NCBI RefSeq assembly: GCF_963666545.1
Contig: NZ_OY762899.1
Location: 4,220,365 to 4,284,364, forward strand
Length of the DNA: 64,000 bases
Source of the DNA: an uncultured Bacteroides sp.
GTDB lineage: Bacteria > Bacteroidota > Bacteroidia > Bacteroidales > Bacteroidaceae
Reading direction: 5' to 3'
Part shown: piece after piece, positions 8,903-16,890 of the stretch
Position numbering within the stretch: the first letter of the stretch is position 1
How the letters are laid out: every line of letters begins with the position of its first letter
Translations under genes and position numbers: made by a program
The notes under the pieces: model-generated
The model's input: only the letters and a program-made list of their open reading frames with translations
What the model was told of the DNA's origin: nothing
Database searches by the model: none

Positions 8903-9610
8903 ATGGAAACCTTCATTAGTGATTTGTCTAACAAAGAATATCCGATTGCCGATAGAGTATCAGCAAAATCAGTAAGACTACCTATCATGCAATTGATAAG
9001 AAATGAACATCCCAATTTTGCAGACAACCAATATTTATCTTTGAGTGAATTGGATGTTTACAGAGAGAAGCACATCGAGTTTTTCATGAAAAAGCAAGTT
9101 GGTAAGATTACCAAATTAGAAAAGAGAGTCTTAACATCCCTGAAGGATAAAAAGACCATTTCAGACACAATTGAGCGGGAAGAGGAACCTGCTTTAACTT
9201 TTGGACAGAGGGTTGCTGACAAGATTGCCGATTTTGGAGGCAGCTGGACCTTTATTATCTCATTTCTGGTATCTTTGCTGCTCTGGATTTGTTTGAACAT
9301 TCTTTGGCTTGCCAATAAGGGATTTGATCCATACCCTTTTATCTTGTTAAACCTGATTTTATCCATGTTGGCAGCCTTGCAGGCACCTGTTATTATGATG
9401 AGCCAAAATAGGCAAGAGTCGAAAGACAGGGATAGAGCTAAGAAGGATTATATGATTAATCTAAAATCTGAATTGGAAATAGAAATGCTTCATGAGAAGA
9501 TAGACCATTTAATAATTAATGAGCAGCAGGAATTGCTCGAAATTCATAAAACCCAGTTGGAGATATTATCTGAAATATTAAAGCGCGTCGAGAGCATGCA
9601 AGAAAAATGA
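8903..9610 (+). CDS. DUF1003 family membrane protein
   Basis: 235 residues. The central part is the DUF1003 signature: FGQRVADKIADFGGSWTFI begins a first membrane helix, a short loop follows, then FDPYPFILLNLILSMLAAL and APVIMMSQNRQ, with the conserved Arg/Asp-rich KDRDRAKKDY after the second helix. A cytoplasmic N-terminal region of ~85 residues precedes it. The C-terminal ~60 residues (LKSELEIEMLHEKIDHLI to KRVESM) have heptad character and probably form a coiled coil. Family function is not established; these are two-helix inner-membrane proteins. No operon partner is visible: the orphan gene is 130 bp upstream and a repeat-bearing gap follows. Confidence 0.88.
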   Translation: METFISDLSNKEYPIADRVSAKSVRLPIMQLIRNEHPNFADNQYLSLSELDVYREKHIEFFMKKQVGKITKLEKRVLTSLKDKKTISDTIEREEEPALTFGQRVADKIADFGGSWTFIISFLVSLLLWICLNILWLANKGFDPYPFILLNLILSMLAALQAPVIMMSQNRQESKDRDRAKKDYMINLKSELEIEMLHEKIDHLIINEQQELLEIHKTQLEILSEILKRVESMQEK

Positions 9611-9691
9611 TCTTCCACTCATCTCAATAGGTTTTTGGAGAGTTGCTTGGTTAGTGAAATTGGACTATTTTTTAGTTTTTTGTATTATTAC

Positions 9692-9741
9692 TCCGACAAC
9701 TTTTCGACAACTTAAACCATCGTCCGACAACTTTTCGACAA
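9692..9741. repeat. Pair of 19-bp direct repeats
   Basis: TCCGACAACTTTTCGACAA occurs exactly at 9692-9710 and 9723-9741. Inside each copy CGACAA is itself repeated 11 bp apart (9694/9705 and 9725/9736), giving four half-sites. It sits in the 389-bp gap between the DUF1003 gene and the LytTR operon end; the 69-codon frame covering it looks spurious. Confidence 0.75.
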
Positions 9742-9807
9742 TTATTTTATGTCATATATGGAACTATTCCCGGAATATCATTTCGTCTGAAACGCCCTGT
9801 GGCAAAC

Positions 9808-9850
9808 AAAAAAATACTCCCTGGTCCGTTCGCTTACGGGGGGAGTATTT
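9808..9850 (-). terminator. Rho-independent terminator of the tolC-macAB-lytSR operon
   Basis: Arms AAATACTCCC (9812-9821) and GGGAGTATTT (9841-9850) pair perfectly. Read on the minus strand the stem is followed by a run of seven T, as expected downstream of the response regulator gene that ends at 10000. Confidence 0.75.
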
Positions 9851-9999
9851 ACACAAAAACTAAACTAGACTTAACTAAACTATTCTATTGCGGAGTTTCA
9901 CAACCCCTATCTGTTCGGTGCAAAGATATGTATTTGTTTTCTTTTGAGCAAACTGTAATCGACAAATAACCGTTTTTTATCGATAAAACTTTTGTTGAT

Positions 10000-10698
10000 T
10001 TAACTTCTTTCGTCCAGGAAAACTTGAAAGGCCTGTTTATAAGTATCACTAATGGGAATATAGGTCTTCTCAAAGACTATTCTTCCGCGATCTATAATCC
10101 GTATTTTCTCTTTCTGAACGATGAATGAACGATGTACACGCATGAAACGGTTGGCTGGCAGCAATTCTTCCATCGACTTCATGCTCATTAATGATAAGAT
10201 TGGTTTGACGCTATCTTCAAGATAGATCTTTATATAGTCTTTTAATCCTTCTATATATAGGATCTTTTTTAATTCTATTTGTATGAGTTTATAGTCGCTT
10301 TTTACATAAATACTTTCTTTTTCTTCAGGTTTATGTATTAATTCGAACCATTGCACGGCTTTGTTGGCTGCCTGAAGAAAATCTACATACGAAATAGGCT
10401 TCAAGAGATAATCGAGTGCGTTGACCCGGTAACCATCTATGGCGTATTGTCCGAAGGCGGTAGTAAACACAATACGCGTGTGAGGGTCTATCATCTGAGA
10501 GAATTCCAAACCGTTCAATTCGGGCATCTGTATATCTAGGAATAACAGATCTGTTTCGTTGATTGGGAGTTCCTTCATCGCCTGCATTGCACTGGAATAC
10601 TTTCCGATTAGCTTTAGAAATGGAGTCTTATTGACATAACTCTCTAGTAAACTGAGTGCTAAAGGTTCGTCATCTATGATTGCGCAATTTAGTGTCAT
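10000..10698 (-). CDS. LytTR-family response regulator
   Basis: Cytoplasmic DNA-binding response regulator. The receiver domain (residues ~1-120) has the acidic pair IIDDEP, the phospho-acceptor Asp55 in FLDIQMPELNGLEF, and the conserved Lys in YLLKPISY. The C-terminal ~100 residues form a LytTR domain (IYVKSDYKLIQIELKKILY, ending MRVHRSFIV and ISDTYKQAF). Length 232, normal. It lies 3 bp after the LytS-type kinase gene and is the last gene of the efflux operon, so it probably controls this operon or other envelope functions. The actual target promoter is not shown by sequence. Confidence 0.92.
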   Translation of the reverse strand: MTLNCAIIDDEPLALSLLESYVNKTPFLKLIGKYSSAMQAMKELPINETDLLFLDIQMPELNGLEFSQMIDPHTRIVFTTAFGQYAIDGYRVNALDYLLKPISYVDFLQAANKAVQWFELIHKPEEKESIYVKSDYKLIQIELKKILYIEGLKDYIKIYLEDSVKPILSLMSMKSMEELLPANRFMRVHRSFIVQKEKIRIIDRGRIVFEKTYIPISDTYKQAFQVFLDERS

Positions 10699-10701
10699 AA
10701 T

Positions 10702-11763
10702 TCAATTTTTTGAGGGAGTGAGGTATAATCTTGATATATATTCTTTTCCGTCGTTTGAGATATATTTATCCCAAGTATAGTGTTTCGAATAGAGTAATTC
10801 CAAGCGTCTTTGTACTTGTTCCAAGCCAATGCCAGATCCGCTTTTATCCATCCTTTCGTTTTTAGGATGGTAACTGTTTATTATTTCACAGCAGATCTTG
10901 TTCTTACGTTCGGAGAGAAGGATGCGTATGAAGCTTGGTTCTGTGGGAGAAATGCCATGTTTAAAGGCATTCTCTATTAGAGATATGAAGATAAGCGGAG
11001 CGATCTCAGTTTTACTATCAGAACGAATTTCTATTTGCGTTTCTACGGTAACGTTGCTGGTGAGGCGTATGCGCATCAACTCAATGTAGTTGCGGATAAA
11101 ATCAGCCTCTTTGCCCAGTGCTACAAACGTCTGCTGATTTTCATAAAGCACATGGCGGAGTAGTTTGCTGAGTTCCTGCACTGCTTGCTGAGCTTTATCA
11201 CTATCAAAAGTAATCAGGGCATAAATATTATTCAAAGTGTTAAGCAGGAAGTGTGGGTTTAGCTGGTTACGCAAGTTTTTTAATTCCGCTTCCGTGCGAT
11301 TTTTCTCTGCTTCGCGTCGGGCTTCTTCCGACATTCTCCATCGACTACTCATGCGGATAGCTACGCTAAGTCCTATGGTAAAGATTAAGCTAATGATGTC
11401 GCGAGCGAAAAAGATCCATCTTGGAGGGCTCTTACGTTTATAAACAGAATTTGTTTCTGGAATGGGCGGCATATTCATTTTTTGCCATATTTGCAAGGCT
11501 ATTCCGATGCCAATCAACAGTATTGCATTATATATAATGTATTTCCGGGTTTTTTCGTTGAATAAAAGGCGAGGAATCAAAAAGAAATAATTCACATAGA
11601 AAACCACCAAAAAGGAAAAGAGTACTGAGGCATGACGCAAGTAGGCATTCCAGTCAATGCTACTGCCTTCTCGTTCCATGAAGAATGGGAATCCAAATAC
11701 AATGCTCCAGCTGATGATATGTATCATCGCTTCTAGTGTACGATTGGTGGTTTGTAGTTTCAT
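10702..11763 (-). CDS. LytS-type sensor histidine kinase
   Basis: Membrane sensor kinase of the His_kinase (PF06580) group. Four hydrophobic segments fill residues ~10-135, with only a short extracytoplasmic loop (around PPIPETNSVYKRKSPP), so sensing is probably in or at the membrane. The phospho-acceptor is His171 in LRNQLNPHFLLNTLNNIYAL. The ATP-binding region follows: PLIFISLIENAFKHG (N box) and GSGIGLEQVQRRLELLY (G box). No periplasmic sensor domain is present. It partners with the LytTR regulator immediately downstream and follows the MacB-like permease by 26 bp. Confidence 0.92.
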   Translation of the reverse strand: MKLQTTNRTLEAMIHIISWSIVFGFPFFMEREGSSIDWNAYLRHASVLFSFLVVFYVNYFFLIPRLLFNEKTRKYIIYNAILLIGIGIALQIWQKMNMPPIPETNSVYKRKSPPRWIFFARDIISLIFTIGLSVAIRMSSRWRMSEEARREAEKNRTEAELKNLRNQLNPHFLLNTLNNIYALITFDSDKAQQAVQELSKLLRHVLYENQQTFVALGKEADFIRNYIELMRIRLTSNVTVETQIEIRSDSKTEIAPLIFISLIENAFKHGISPTEPSFIRILLSERKNKICCEIINSYHPKNERMDKSGSGIGLEQVQRRLELLYSKHYTWDKYISNDGKEYISRLYLTPSKN

Positions 11764-11789
11764 GTTTACAAATATAATATTTTATTTCA

Positions 11790-13010
11790 TTATTCGTATC
11801 TGATGGCCTCTATAGGATCAAGGTCGGCTGCTTTTTTTGCAGGATACCATCCAAAGAACACTCCGGTTATGGTACAGACAGCAAAACTCAGGACGACACT
11901 CCACGGCTGTATGTAGATAGGCCAATGGGCGAATGTGTTGACTCCATAGGATGCTGCGATGCCAAGAATTACACCAATGATACCTCCGGTGATACTTATT
12001 AATATCGCTTCTATAAGGAACTGACTCAATATATCTATTCCACGGGCACCAACAGACATGCGTAATCCGATTTCACGAGTACGCTCTGTGACGCTGACAT
12101 ACATGATATTCATGATTCCGATTCCTCCTACGACCAAACTAATGCCGGCGACACATGCAAGTAGAGTAGTCATTAGGTCGGTAGTGGAGTTAAGCATCGT
12201 GCTTAGCTCTTGTTGGGAACGGATGGTGAAATCATCATTATTTTCGGCTTTTATTTTGTGGTTAGTTTCCAGAATGGAGGTTATTTCTGCGATTGCTTGA
12301 TCGGTCATATCTTCTGTCAGTGCAGAGGCAAAGATGCCTTGGAGATAAGTAACTGCCAGTAGACGTTTCATTACCGTAGTATAAGGGGCCAAAACAACAG
12401 CATCCTGATCTTGTCCCATCGAATTGTATCCTTTTGCCTTGAGTACACCTGTTATTCTAAAAGGTATTTTGCCGAAGCGAATGACTTGCCCTATAGGATC
12501 GGCACCATCAGGAAAGAGGTTGTCAACAATGGTTTTACCAATGACGCATACTTTTGAACTGCTTTGTATATCTGCATCTGTGAACATTTCGCCATCTTGT
12601 ATTGAAAGCTGGCGGATGGTGAGATATTCTAAATTTACTCCGTTGATGCTTCCCGGGTAGTTATTAGATCCATAAACAAATTGTCCGGAACTACTTACAT
12701 TCGGACTAATGGCTGACAGATATTTCGTTTCATTCTGCAAAGATACGAAATCTGTCAACTTTAGTGTTTGCATGCTACTTGGGTCTTGGCGCACACCACC
12801 ACGCACATCGGCTCCGGGATTGATCATAATCATGTTTGATCCCATTTCGGCTATCTGACTTTGGATACTTCTTTTAGATCCTTGTCCGATGGCAAGCATG
12901 GTAATAACCGAAGCTACTCCAATGATGATGCCCAACATCGTCAGAAAGGCACGAAGCTTGTTGTTGGCTAATGCTCTCAGAGCTATCTTGAATAAATTTG
13001 TTCCATTCAT
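11790..13010 (-). CDS. MacB-like ABC transporter permease
   Basis: Inner-membrane permease of the MacB/FtsX class. There is one N-terminal helix (FLTMLGIIIGVASVITMLA), a large periplasmic MacB_PCD domain (~residues 50-270), then three C-terminal helices that form the FtsX domain (GIMNIMYVSVTERTREIGLR marks its start). Unlike E. coli MacB, the ATPase is a separate gene (13028-13771), so this is a split MacB. Together with the MacA-like adaptor and TolC-like channel it should form a tripartite pump driven by ATP, exporting peptides, lipids or antibiotics from the periplasm. Substrate unknown. Confidence 0.92.
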   Translation of the reverse strand: MNGTNLFKIALRALANNKLRAFLTMLGIIIGVASVITMLAIGQGSKRSIQSQIAEMGSNMIMINPGADVRGGVRQDPSSMQTLKLTDFVSLQNETKYLSAISPNVSSSGQFVYGSNNYPGSINGVNLEYLTIRQLSIQDGEMFTDADIQSSSKVCVIGKTIVDNLFPDGADPIGQVIRFGKIPFRITGVLKAKGYNSMGQDQDAVVLAPYTTVMKRLLAVTYLQGIFASALTEDMTDQAIAEITSILETNHKIKAENNDDFTIRSQQELSTMLNSTTDLMTTLLACVAGISLVVGGIGIMNIMYVSVTERTREIGLRMSVGARGIDILSQFLIEAILISITGGIIGVILGIAASYGVNTFAHWPIYIQPWSVVLSFAVCTITGVFFGWYPAKKAADLDPIEAIRYE

Positions 13011-13027
13011 AATGTGTGGATGTATAA

Positions 13028-13771
13028 TTAGAGTTCTTCCGGCATTGGTAATGCGGCAAGAGTTGCGGCGGCTGATTGAATATTGGGGTTGATCTTATCC
13101 TCTTTTACTTGCCCGTCGCGCAATACGATATTCCGGCTGCTGTATTGGGCTATTTCGGCATTGTGAGTAACAAAAATGATGGTGCGCCCTTCTTTATGCA
13201 ACTGCTGAAAGAGAACTAATATATCAAATGATGTGCGTGTATCCAGGTTACCGGTTGCTTCATCGGCCAGTATTACTGCCGGATTATTAACCAATGCCCG
13301 GGCTATAGCTACGCGTTGCATCTGTCCGCCACTCATCTGATTACTTTTATGCATTAGGCGATCTCCCAAACTAACAGCTTCCAGAGCCTCTATGGCACGC
13401 CTTTTCCTTTCGGCTGAATTGACGGACGCATTGTACATAAGAGGCAGCTCCACGTTTTCAATGGCGGTTGTTTTGGCTAGTAGATTATAGCTCTGAAACA
13501 CAAAACCTATTTTTCGGTTCCGAAGTACAGCTCGCTCATCCTTACTCATGCTGCGCACGGGGATGCCGTCGAGTAGATATTCTCCGCTAGTGGGAGTGTC
13601 TACGCACCCTAGTGTGTTGAGCAAGGTCGATTTTCCCGAACCGGATGTGCCCATGATAGTCACAAATTCACCTTCGTTGATGATAAACGAGATACCTCGA
13701 AGGGCATGAACCGTTTCTTCACCCACTTGGAAATTTCGTTTAATATCTTTCAATTCTATAATTTTTTTCAT
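13028..13771 (-). CDS. MacB/LolD-type ABC transporter ATPase
   Basis: ATP-binding subunit of the tripartite efflux system. Walker A is [12 protein letters not shown] (residues ~41-52), the Q loop lies in FVFQSYNLL, the signature is [15 protein letters not shown], Walker B is [12 protein letters not shown], and the switch His is in FVTHN. 247 residues, with a short C-terminal extension beyond the usual domain. The gene lies 17 bp upstream of the permease gene and ~55 bp downstream of the adaptor gene, in the same transcript. Confidence 0.94.
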   Translation of the reverse strand: MKKIIELKDIKRNFQVGEETVHALRGISFIINEGEFVTIMGTSGSGKSTLLNTLGCVDTPTSGEYLLDGIPVRSMSKDERAVLRNRKIGFVFQSYNLLAKTTAIENVELPLMYNASVNSAERKRRAIEALEAVSLGDRLMHKSNQMSGGQMQRVAIARALVNNPAVILADEATGNLDTRTSFDILVLFQQLHKEGRTIIFVTHNAEIAQYSSRNIVLRDGQVKEDKINPNIQSAAATLAALPMPEEL

Positions 13772-13827
13772 CGCTTAATCTATATGTAACGGTTAGCGCT
13801 CCGGAATACTAACCGTTTGGATTTGTA

Positions 13828-15030
13828 TTATTTCTTTTTATTAGCTCCGGGGCGAGTGGGCATGAACGGTGAAGATTCTTTTTGTTCACTCGAATCTGGC
13901 TTGGAGGCTTGACCGGCTGTTTCTCCAGGCATTTTACCGGCTACGGCATCAGTCACAATAGACGTACCTTCTGTTATGCCACTTATTATTTCTGTAAGAA
14001 TGCCATTGGTTATACCCACTTTTACAGGATAAGCTGTAAAGGTATTGCCTGTGCGAGTCCATATTTTTACTTTGCTATCACAATCTACAACTTTGTCTTT
14101 AGGGCCAATTAGGGCTTTGTCGGGAGTGAAACGTAATGCTTTTGAAGGAACAACTAATATATCGTTTTTCTCGAGGGTATAGAATGTAATATTTGCTGTG
14201 AGTCCCGGTTTTAACTCTAAGTCCGGGTTAGGAGCCGATACTACAACCTCGTAAGTAACCACATTATCTGTTGTTGTTGCTTCTAAACGTACTTGGGTTA
14301 CTTTTCCTTCAAATGTTTTGTTGGGATATGCATCTACGGTGAATGTAGTGCGAAGTCCTTCCGCGATTCCACCTATATCTGCTTCGTCCACATTTGCGAC
14401 TACTTGCATGTCGGTAAGATTTTTTGCGATGATGAATAACGTTGGAGTACTGTAGGATGAAGCAACCGTTTGTCCTTCTTCTACAGAACGGCTCAAAACG
14501 ATTCCGTCAATCGGAGAATAGATGGTTGCATAACCTAGATTGGTTTCAGCTTTAGCAACATCATTCTTGCTGACGCTATATGAACTTTTTGCTTTCTCAT
14601 AGTTATATAAGGCGGTATCATAATCACTATCTGAAACCAACGTTTTTTGATGCAATGTTTTAATACGAGTGAATGTTTTCAGTTGATATTCGTATTCTGT
14701 TTTGGCACTTGCCAAGTTGTTCTTTGCACTGGCTAGTGTGTTCAATAGAACTATTTTATCTAGTTCAGCGATTACTTGTCCTTTCTTCACTACACTGTTA
14801 TAATCAACAAATATTTTGTTAATTATACCAGATACTTGTGTACCAACTTCTACTTTTATCACAGGTTCTACCGTTCCGGTAGCTGTTACCGAATTACTGA
14901 TACTGCCTTTGGCCACTTTAGCAGACTCGAAAGTAACCTTATTCTGAGGCGTTGGTCCCCAGAACCACCATACAAGCGCTCCGGCAACTACCACTGTGGC
15001 AATGATGAGGATAATTTTCTTTTTGTTCAT
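13828..15030 (-). CDS. MacA-like periplasmic adaptor (membrane fusion protein)
   Basis: Links the inner-membrane ABC permease to the outer-membrane channel. The N-terminus is an uncleaved anchor (KKIILIIATVVVAGALVWWFW). A biotinyl-lipoyl-like hairpin follows (VEVGTQVSGIINKIFVDYNS and later IYSPIDGIVLSRSVEEGQTV), separated by an alpha-helical coiled-coil hairpin of ~70 residues, then beta-barrel and membrane-proximal domains. The last ~45 residues are polar and Ser/Lys rich. 400 residues is typical. It is encoded between the TolC-like and ATPase genes. Confidence 0.93.
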   Translation of the reverse strand: MNKKKIILIIATVVVAGALVWWFWGPTPQNKVTFESAKVAKGSISNSVTATGTVEPVIKVEVGTQVSGIINKIFVDYNSVVKKGQVIAELDKIVLLNTLASAKNNLASAKTEYEYQLKTFTRIKTLHQKTLVSDSDYDTALYNYEKAKSSYSVSKNDVAKAETNLGYATIYSPIDGIVLSRSVEEGQTVASSYSTPTLFIIAKNLTDMQVVANVDEADIGGIAEGLRTTFTVDAYPNKTFEGKVTQVRLEATTTDNVVTYEVVVSAPNPDLELKPGLTANITFYTLEKNDILVVPSKALRFTPDKALIGPKDKVVDCDSKVKIWTRTGNTFTAYPVKVGITNGILTEIISGITEGTSIVTDAVAGKMPGETAGQASKPDSSEQKESSPFMPTRPGANKKK

Positions 15031-15080
15031 ACTTGTTATTTTATTAATATTGGTCTATGTGCCAATATTGGTATTACGAA

Positions 15081-16424
15081 TTATAAATTAATCTTTTCTC
15101 CTTGATAGAAATGCAATAACTGCGTGTTAAGGATTGCCATATATTTAGCTTGAAGTACTTCTTGTTTGGCAGCCAGCAGATTGTTTTTTCCGGTAAGCAA
15201 CTCTACTGTATTCTTCATTCCTAAGTTGAATTGTTCGTTTATAAGATCATAACTAACTTGTGTACTGCGAAGTTTTTCATTGGCGGCAACAAAGCTTTGT
15301 TGTGCGCTATTAGCGTCTAGCCAATAACCTTCGATGGTTTTGAATAACGTCTTTTGTTCATCCAACATTTCTAGTTTGCTTGTTTGAGTTGCCAATTTTG
15401 CTTTCTCCACGGCACTTTTTGTTTTACGGTTGTTAAATATAGGAACGGAGACTGTGACTCCTACCGAATTATTCCAACCGTTCTTTACTTGCTGGCTAAA
15501 GGTATAATCGCTTCCATTTGTGTGGCTTGTACCTGTTCCGGCAGTGAGACTGAGAGTTGGTAAATATCCTGCGCGAGCAATCTCTGTGCTCAATTCCGAA
15601 GTTTGAACACTCAGCTTGCTTGCCTCAATCTCCGGGCGAAAAGTGAGTGCCGCATTATATACGTCTGTTTTTGTAGGAAGCAGAGTGAGAGCATCTTCGT
15701 CATTTAAAACTGGCATGGAGAGATTCATTTCTTCTTCTCCATCCAGTTCCAGTAATTGTTTTAATTGCAATTTGTAGTTTTGTAGTGTGGCTTGTGCTGT
15801 GACGAGTTGGTATTTATCGGTACTTAATTCTGATTCCAATTGTGCATAATCGCTTCTGGCGATGGAACCGGCTGCTAATAATTCTTTTCCGCGATCTCTT
15901 TGTGCTTCTGATAATTTGACTGTGCTCTCATTGATTGATACCGACTCGGCCGCATAGAGAATCTGCACATATATTTGTGTGATAGACGTTTCTATCTCAT
16001 TTTCTGTTTGCGCTACGGTAAGTTCGGCAATGCGATTGTTTAGTTTCTCTTGCTTAACAGTCCTTTGCAATTGTCCTCCATTATATACAGTCCATGATGC
16101 ATCGAATCCATAACTGCCGCTATAACTATTTTTAGTCAGACTTTCGTCGTTTGTGAGCTGGCGATTTACATAGTTATGGCTGGTGCTGAAAGACAGACTG
16201 GGGAATAAAGCTGCTTTAGCCGTTTTGATATCCACACTACTGCTCTCTGCAGCAATGCGATTCTTACGAATGCTGATATTTTGTTGCATGGCATAATTAA
16301 TGCAACTTGAAAGATTCCATTCTGCCGGGCGCTCTTGTGCTTGTTCCTGAGTTTGTGCATTTGTGCTTAGCAAGAGTGTTGGTATGCAAAGCATTGTTAC
16401 TGTCAATCTTCTTAGGTTTATCAT
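15081..16424 (-). CDS. TolC-family outer-membrane efflux channel
   Basis: Outer-membrane channel of the same tripartite pump. The signal peptide is MINLRRLTVTMLCIPTLLLSTNAQ, which decides the start at 16424; the longer frame from 16481 begins upstream of the likely promoter. Two OEP repeats follow, each with a beta segment and a long amphipathic helical hairpin (LTVAQTENEIETSITQIYVQIL; KLATQTSKLEMLDEQKTLFKTIEGYW). 447 residues. It is first in the operon, followed 50 bp later by the adaptor gene. Confidence 0.93.
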   Translation of the reverse strand: MINLRRLTVTMLCIPTLLLSTNAQTQEQAQERPAEWNLSSCINYAMQQNISIRKNRIAAESSSVDIKTAKAALFPSLSFSTSHNYVNRQLTNDESLTKNSYSGSYGFDASWTVYNGGQLQRTVKQEKLNNRIAELTVAQTENEIETSITQIYVQILYAAESVSINESTVKLSEAQRDRGKELLAAGSIARSDYAQLESELSTDKYQLVTAQATLQNYKLQLKQLLELDGEEEMNLSMPVLNDEDALTLLPTKTDVYNAALTFRPEIEASKLSVQTSELSTEIARAGYLPTLSLTAGTGTSHTNGSDYTFSQQVKNGWNNSVGVTVSVPIFNNRKTKSAVEKAKLATQTSKLEMLDEQKTLFKTIEGYWLDANSAQQSFVAANEKLRSTQVSYDLINEQFNLGMKNTVELLTGKNNLLAAKQEVLQAKYMAILNTQLLHFYQGEKINL

Positions 16425-16450
16425 ATTCTGCTTCTTTTGATTTCTATCTG

Positions 16451-16482
16451 CAAAGATATCTCTGTTGAAATTCTCTGGCAAA
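16451..16482 (-). promoter_or_regulatory. Promoter of the tolC-macAB-lytSR operon
   Basis: On the minus strand, TTTG (16479-16482), a 20-bp spacer and TATCTTTG (16451-16458) match the Bacteroides consensus and lie ~27 bp before the TolC-family start. Confidence 0.6.
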
Positions 16483-16589
16483 AGTGATAGACCGTTGCTT
16501 ACAATGTGTCTGCCAATGTATCTTATTTATCGATATTCAATTGTCTATTTGACTTATTTTTCTTTTCCACTGATCATTATTTGTCGATA

Positions 16590-16622
16590 ATTGGTTTATT
16601 CTAAACTTATTTATTAGTTTTG
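16590..16622 (+). promoter_or_regulatory. Likely promoter of DUF4492-cydAB
   Basis: TAGTTTTG (16615-16622) matches the -7 element. An imperfect -33 element (ATTG, 16590-16593) sits 21 bp upstream. The first codon is 40 bp further on. Confidence 0.45.
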
Positions 16623-16661
16623 CAATCGTTGAATGGATGTCAATATTGAATAGATAACAAG

Positions 16662-16880
16662 ATGAAACAAATGATATTACGTGTATGGTATTTCTACCTC
16701 GATGGGTTTCGAAGCATGACACTGGGGCGAACCTTGTGGTTGATTATTTTGATTAAACTATTTATTATGTTTTTTGTTCTCAAATTATTCTTCTTTCCTA
16801 ATTTTCTAAACAATCGCCCTGAGGGCGAAAGCAAAGAAGAGTATGTGGGTAATGAACTTATTAATCGTGCAATTCCTTAA
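16662..16880 (+). CDS. DUF4492 small membrane protein associated with cytochrome bd
   Basis: A 72-residue protein with one hydrophobic segment (LWLIILIKLFIMFFVLKLFFF) preceded by the basic, aromatic LRVWYFYLDGFRSMTLGR and followed by a charged tail. This is the DUF4492 pattern, found next to cydA in Bacteroidetes and Campylobacterota. It ends 10 bp before cydA and almost certainly shares its transcript. A role as an accessory or assembly subunit of the bd oxidase, like the small CydX/CbdX proteins of other bacteria, is inferred from size and position. Confidence 0.85.
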   Translation: MKQMILRVWYFYLDGFRSMTLGRTLWLIILIKLFIMFFVLKLFFFPNFLNNRPEGESKEEYVGNELINRAIP

Positions 16881-16890
16881 TATTTAATAT

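Noticed and set aside
9654-9863. Open frame of 69 codons after the DUF1003 gene
   Set aside because: It runs through direct repeats and a terminator hairpin, has no family features and no promoter-like start; treated as chance.
10000-11763. The LytS/LytTR pair as regulator of the polysaccharide locus
   Set aside because: It lies more than 20 kb away and inside the efflux operon; no regulator of the locus (hybrid two-component or sigma/anti-sigma) is visible in the window.
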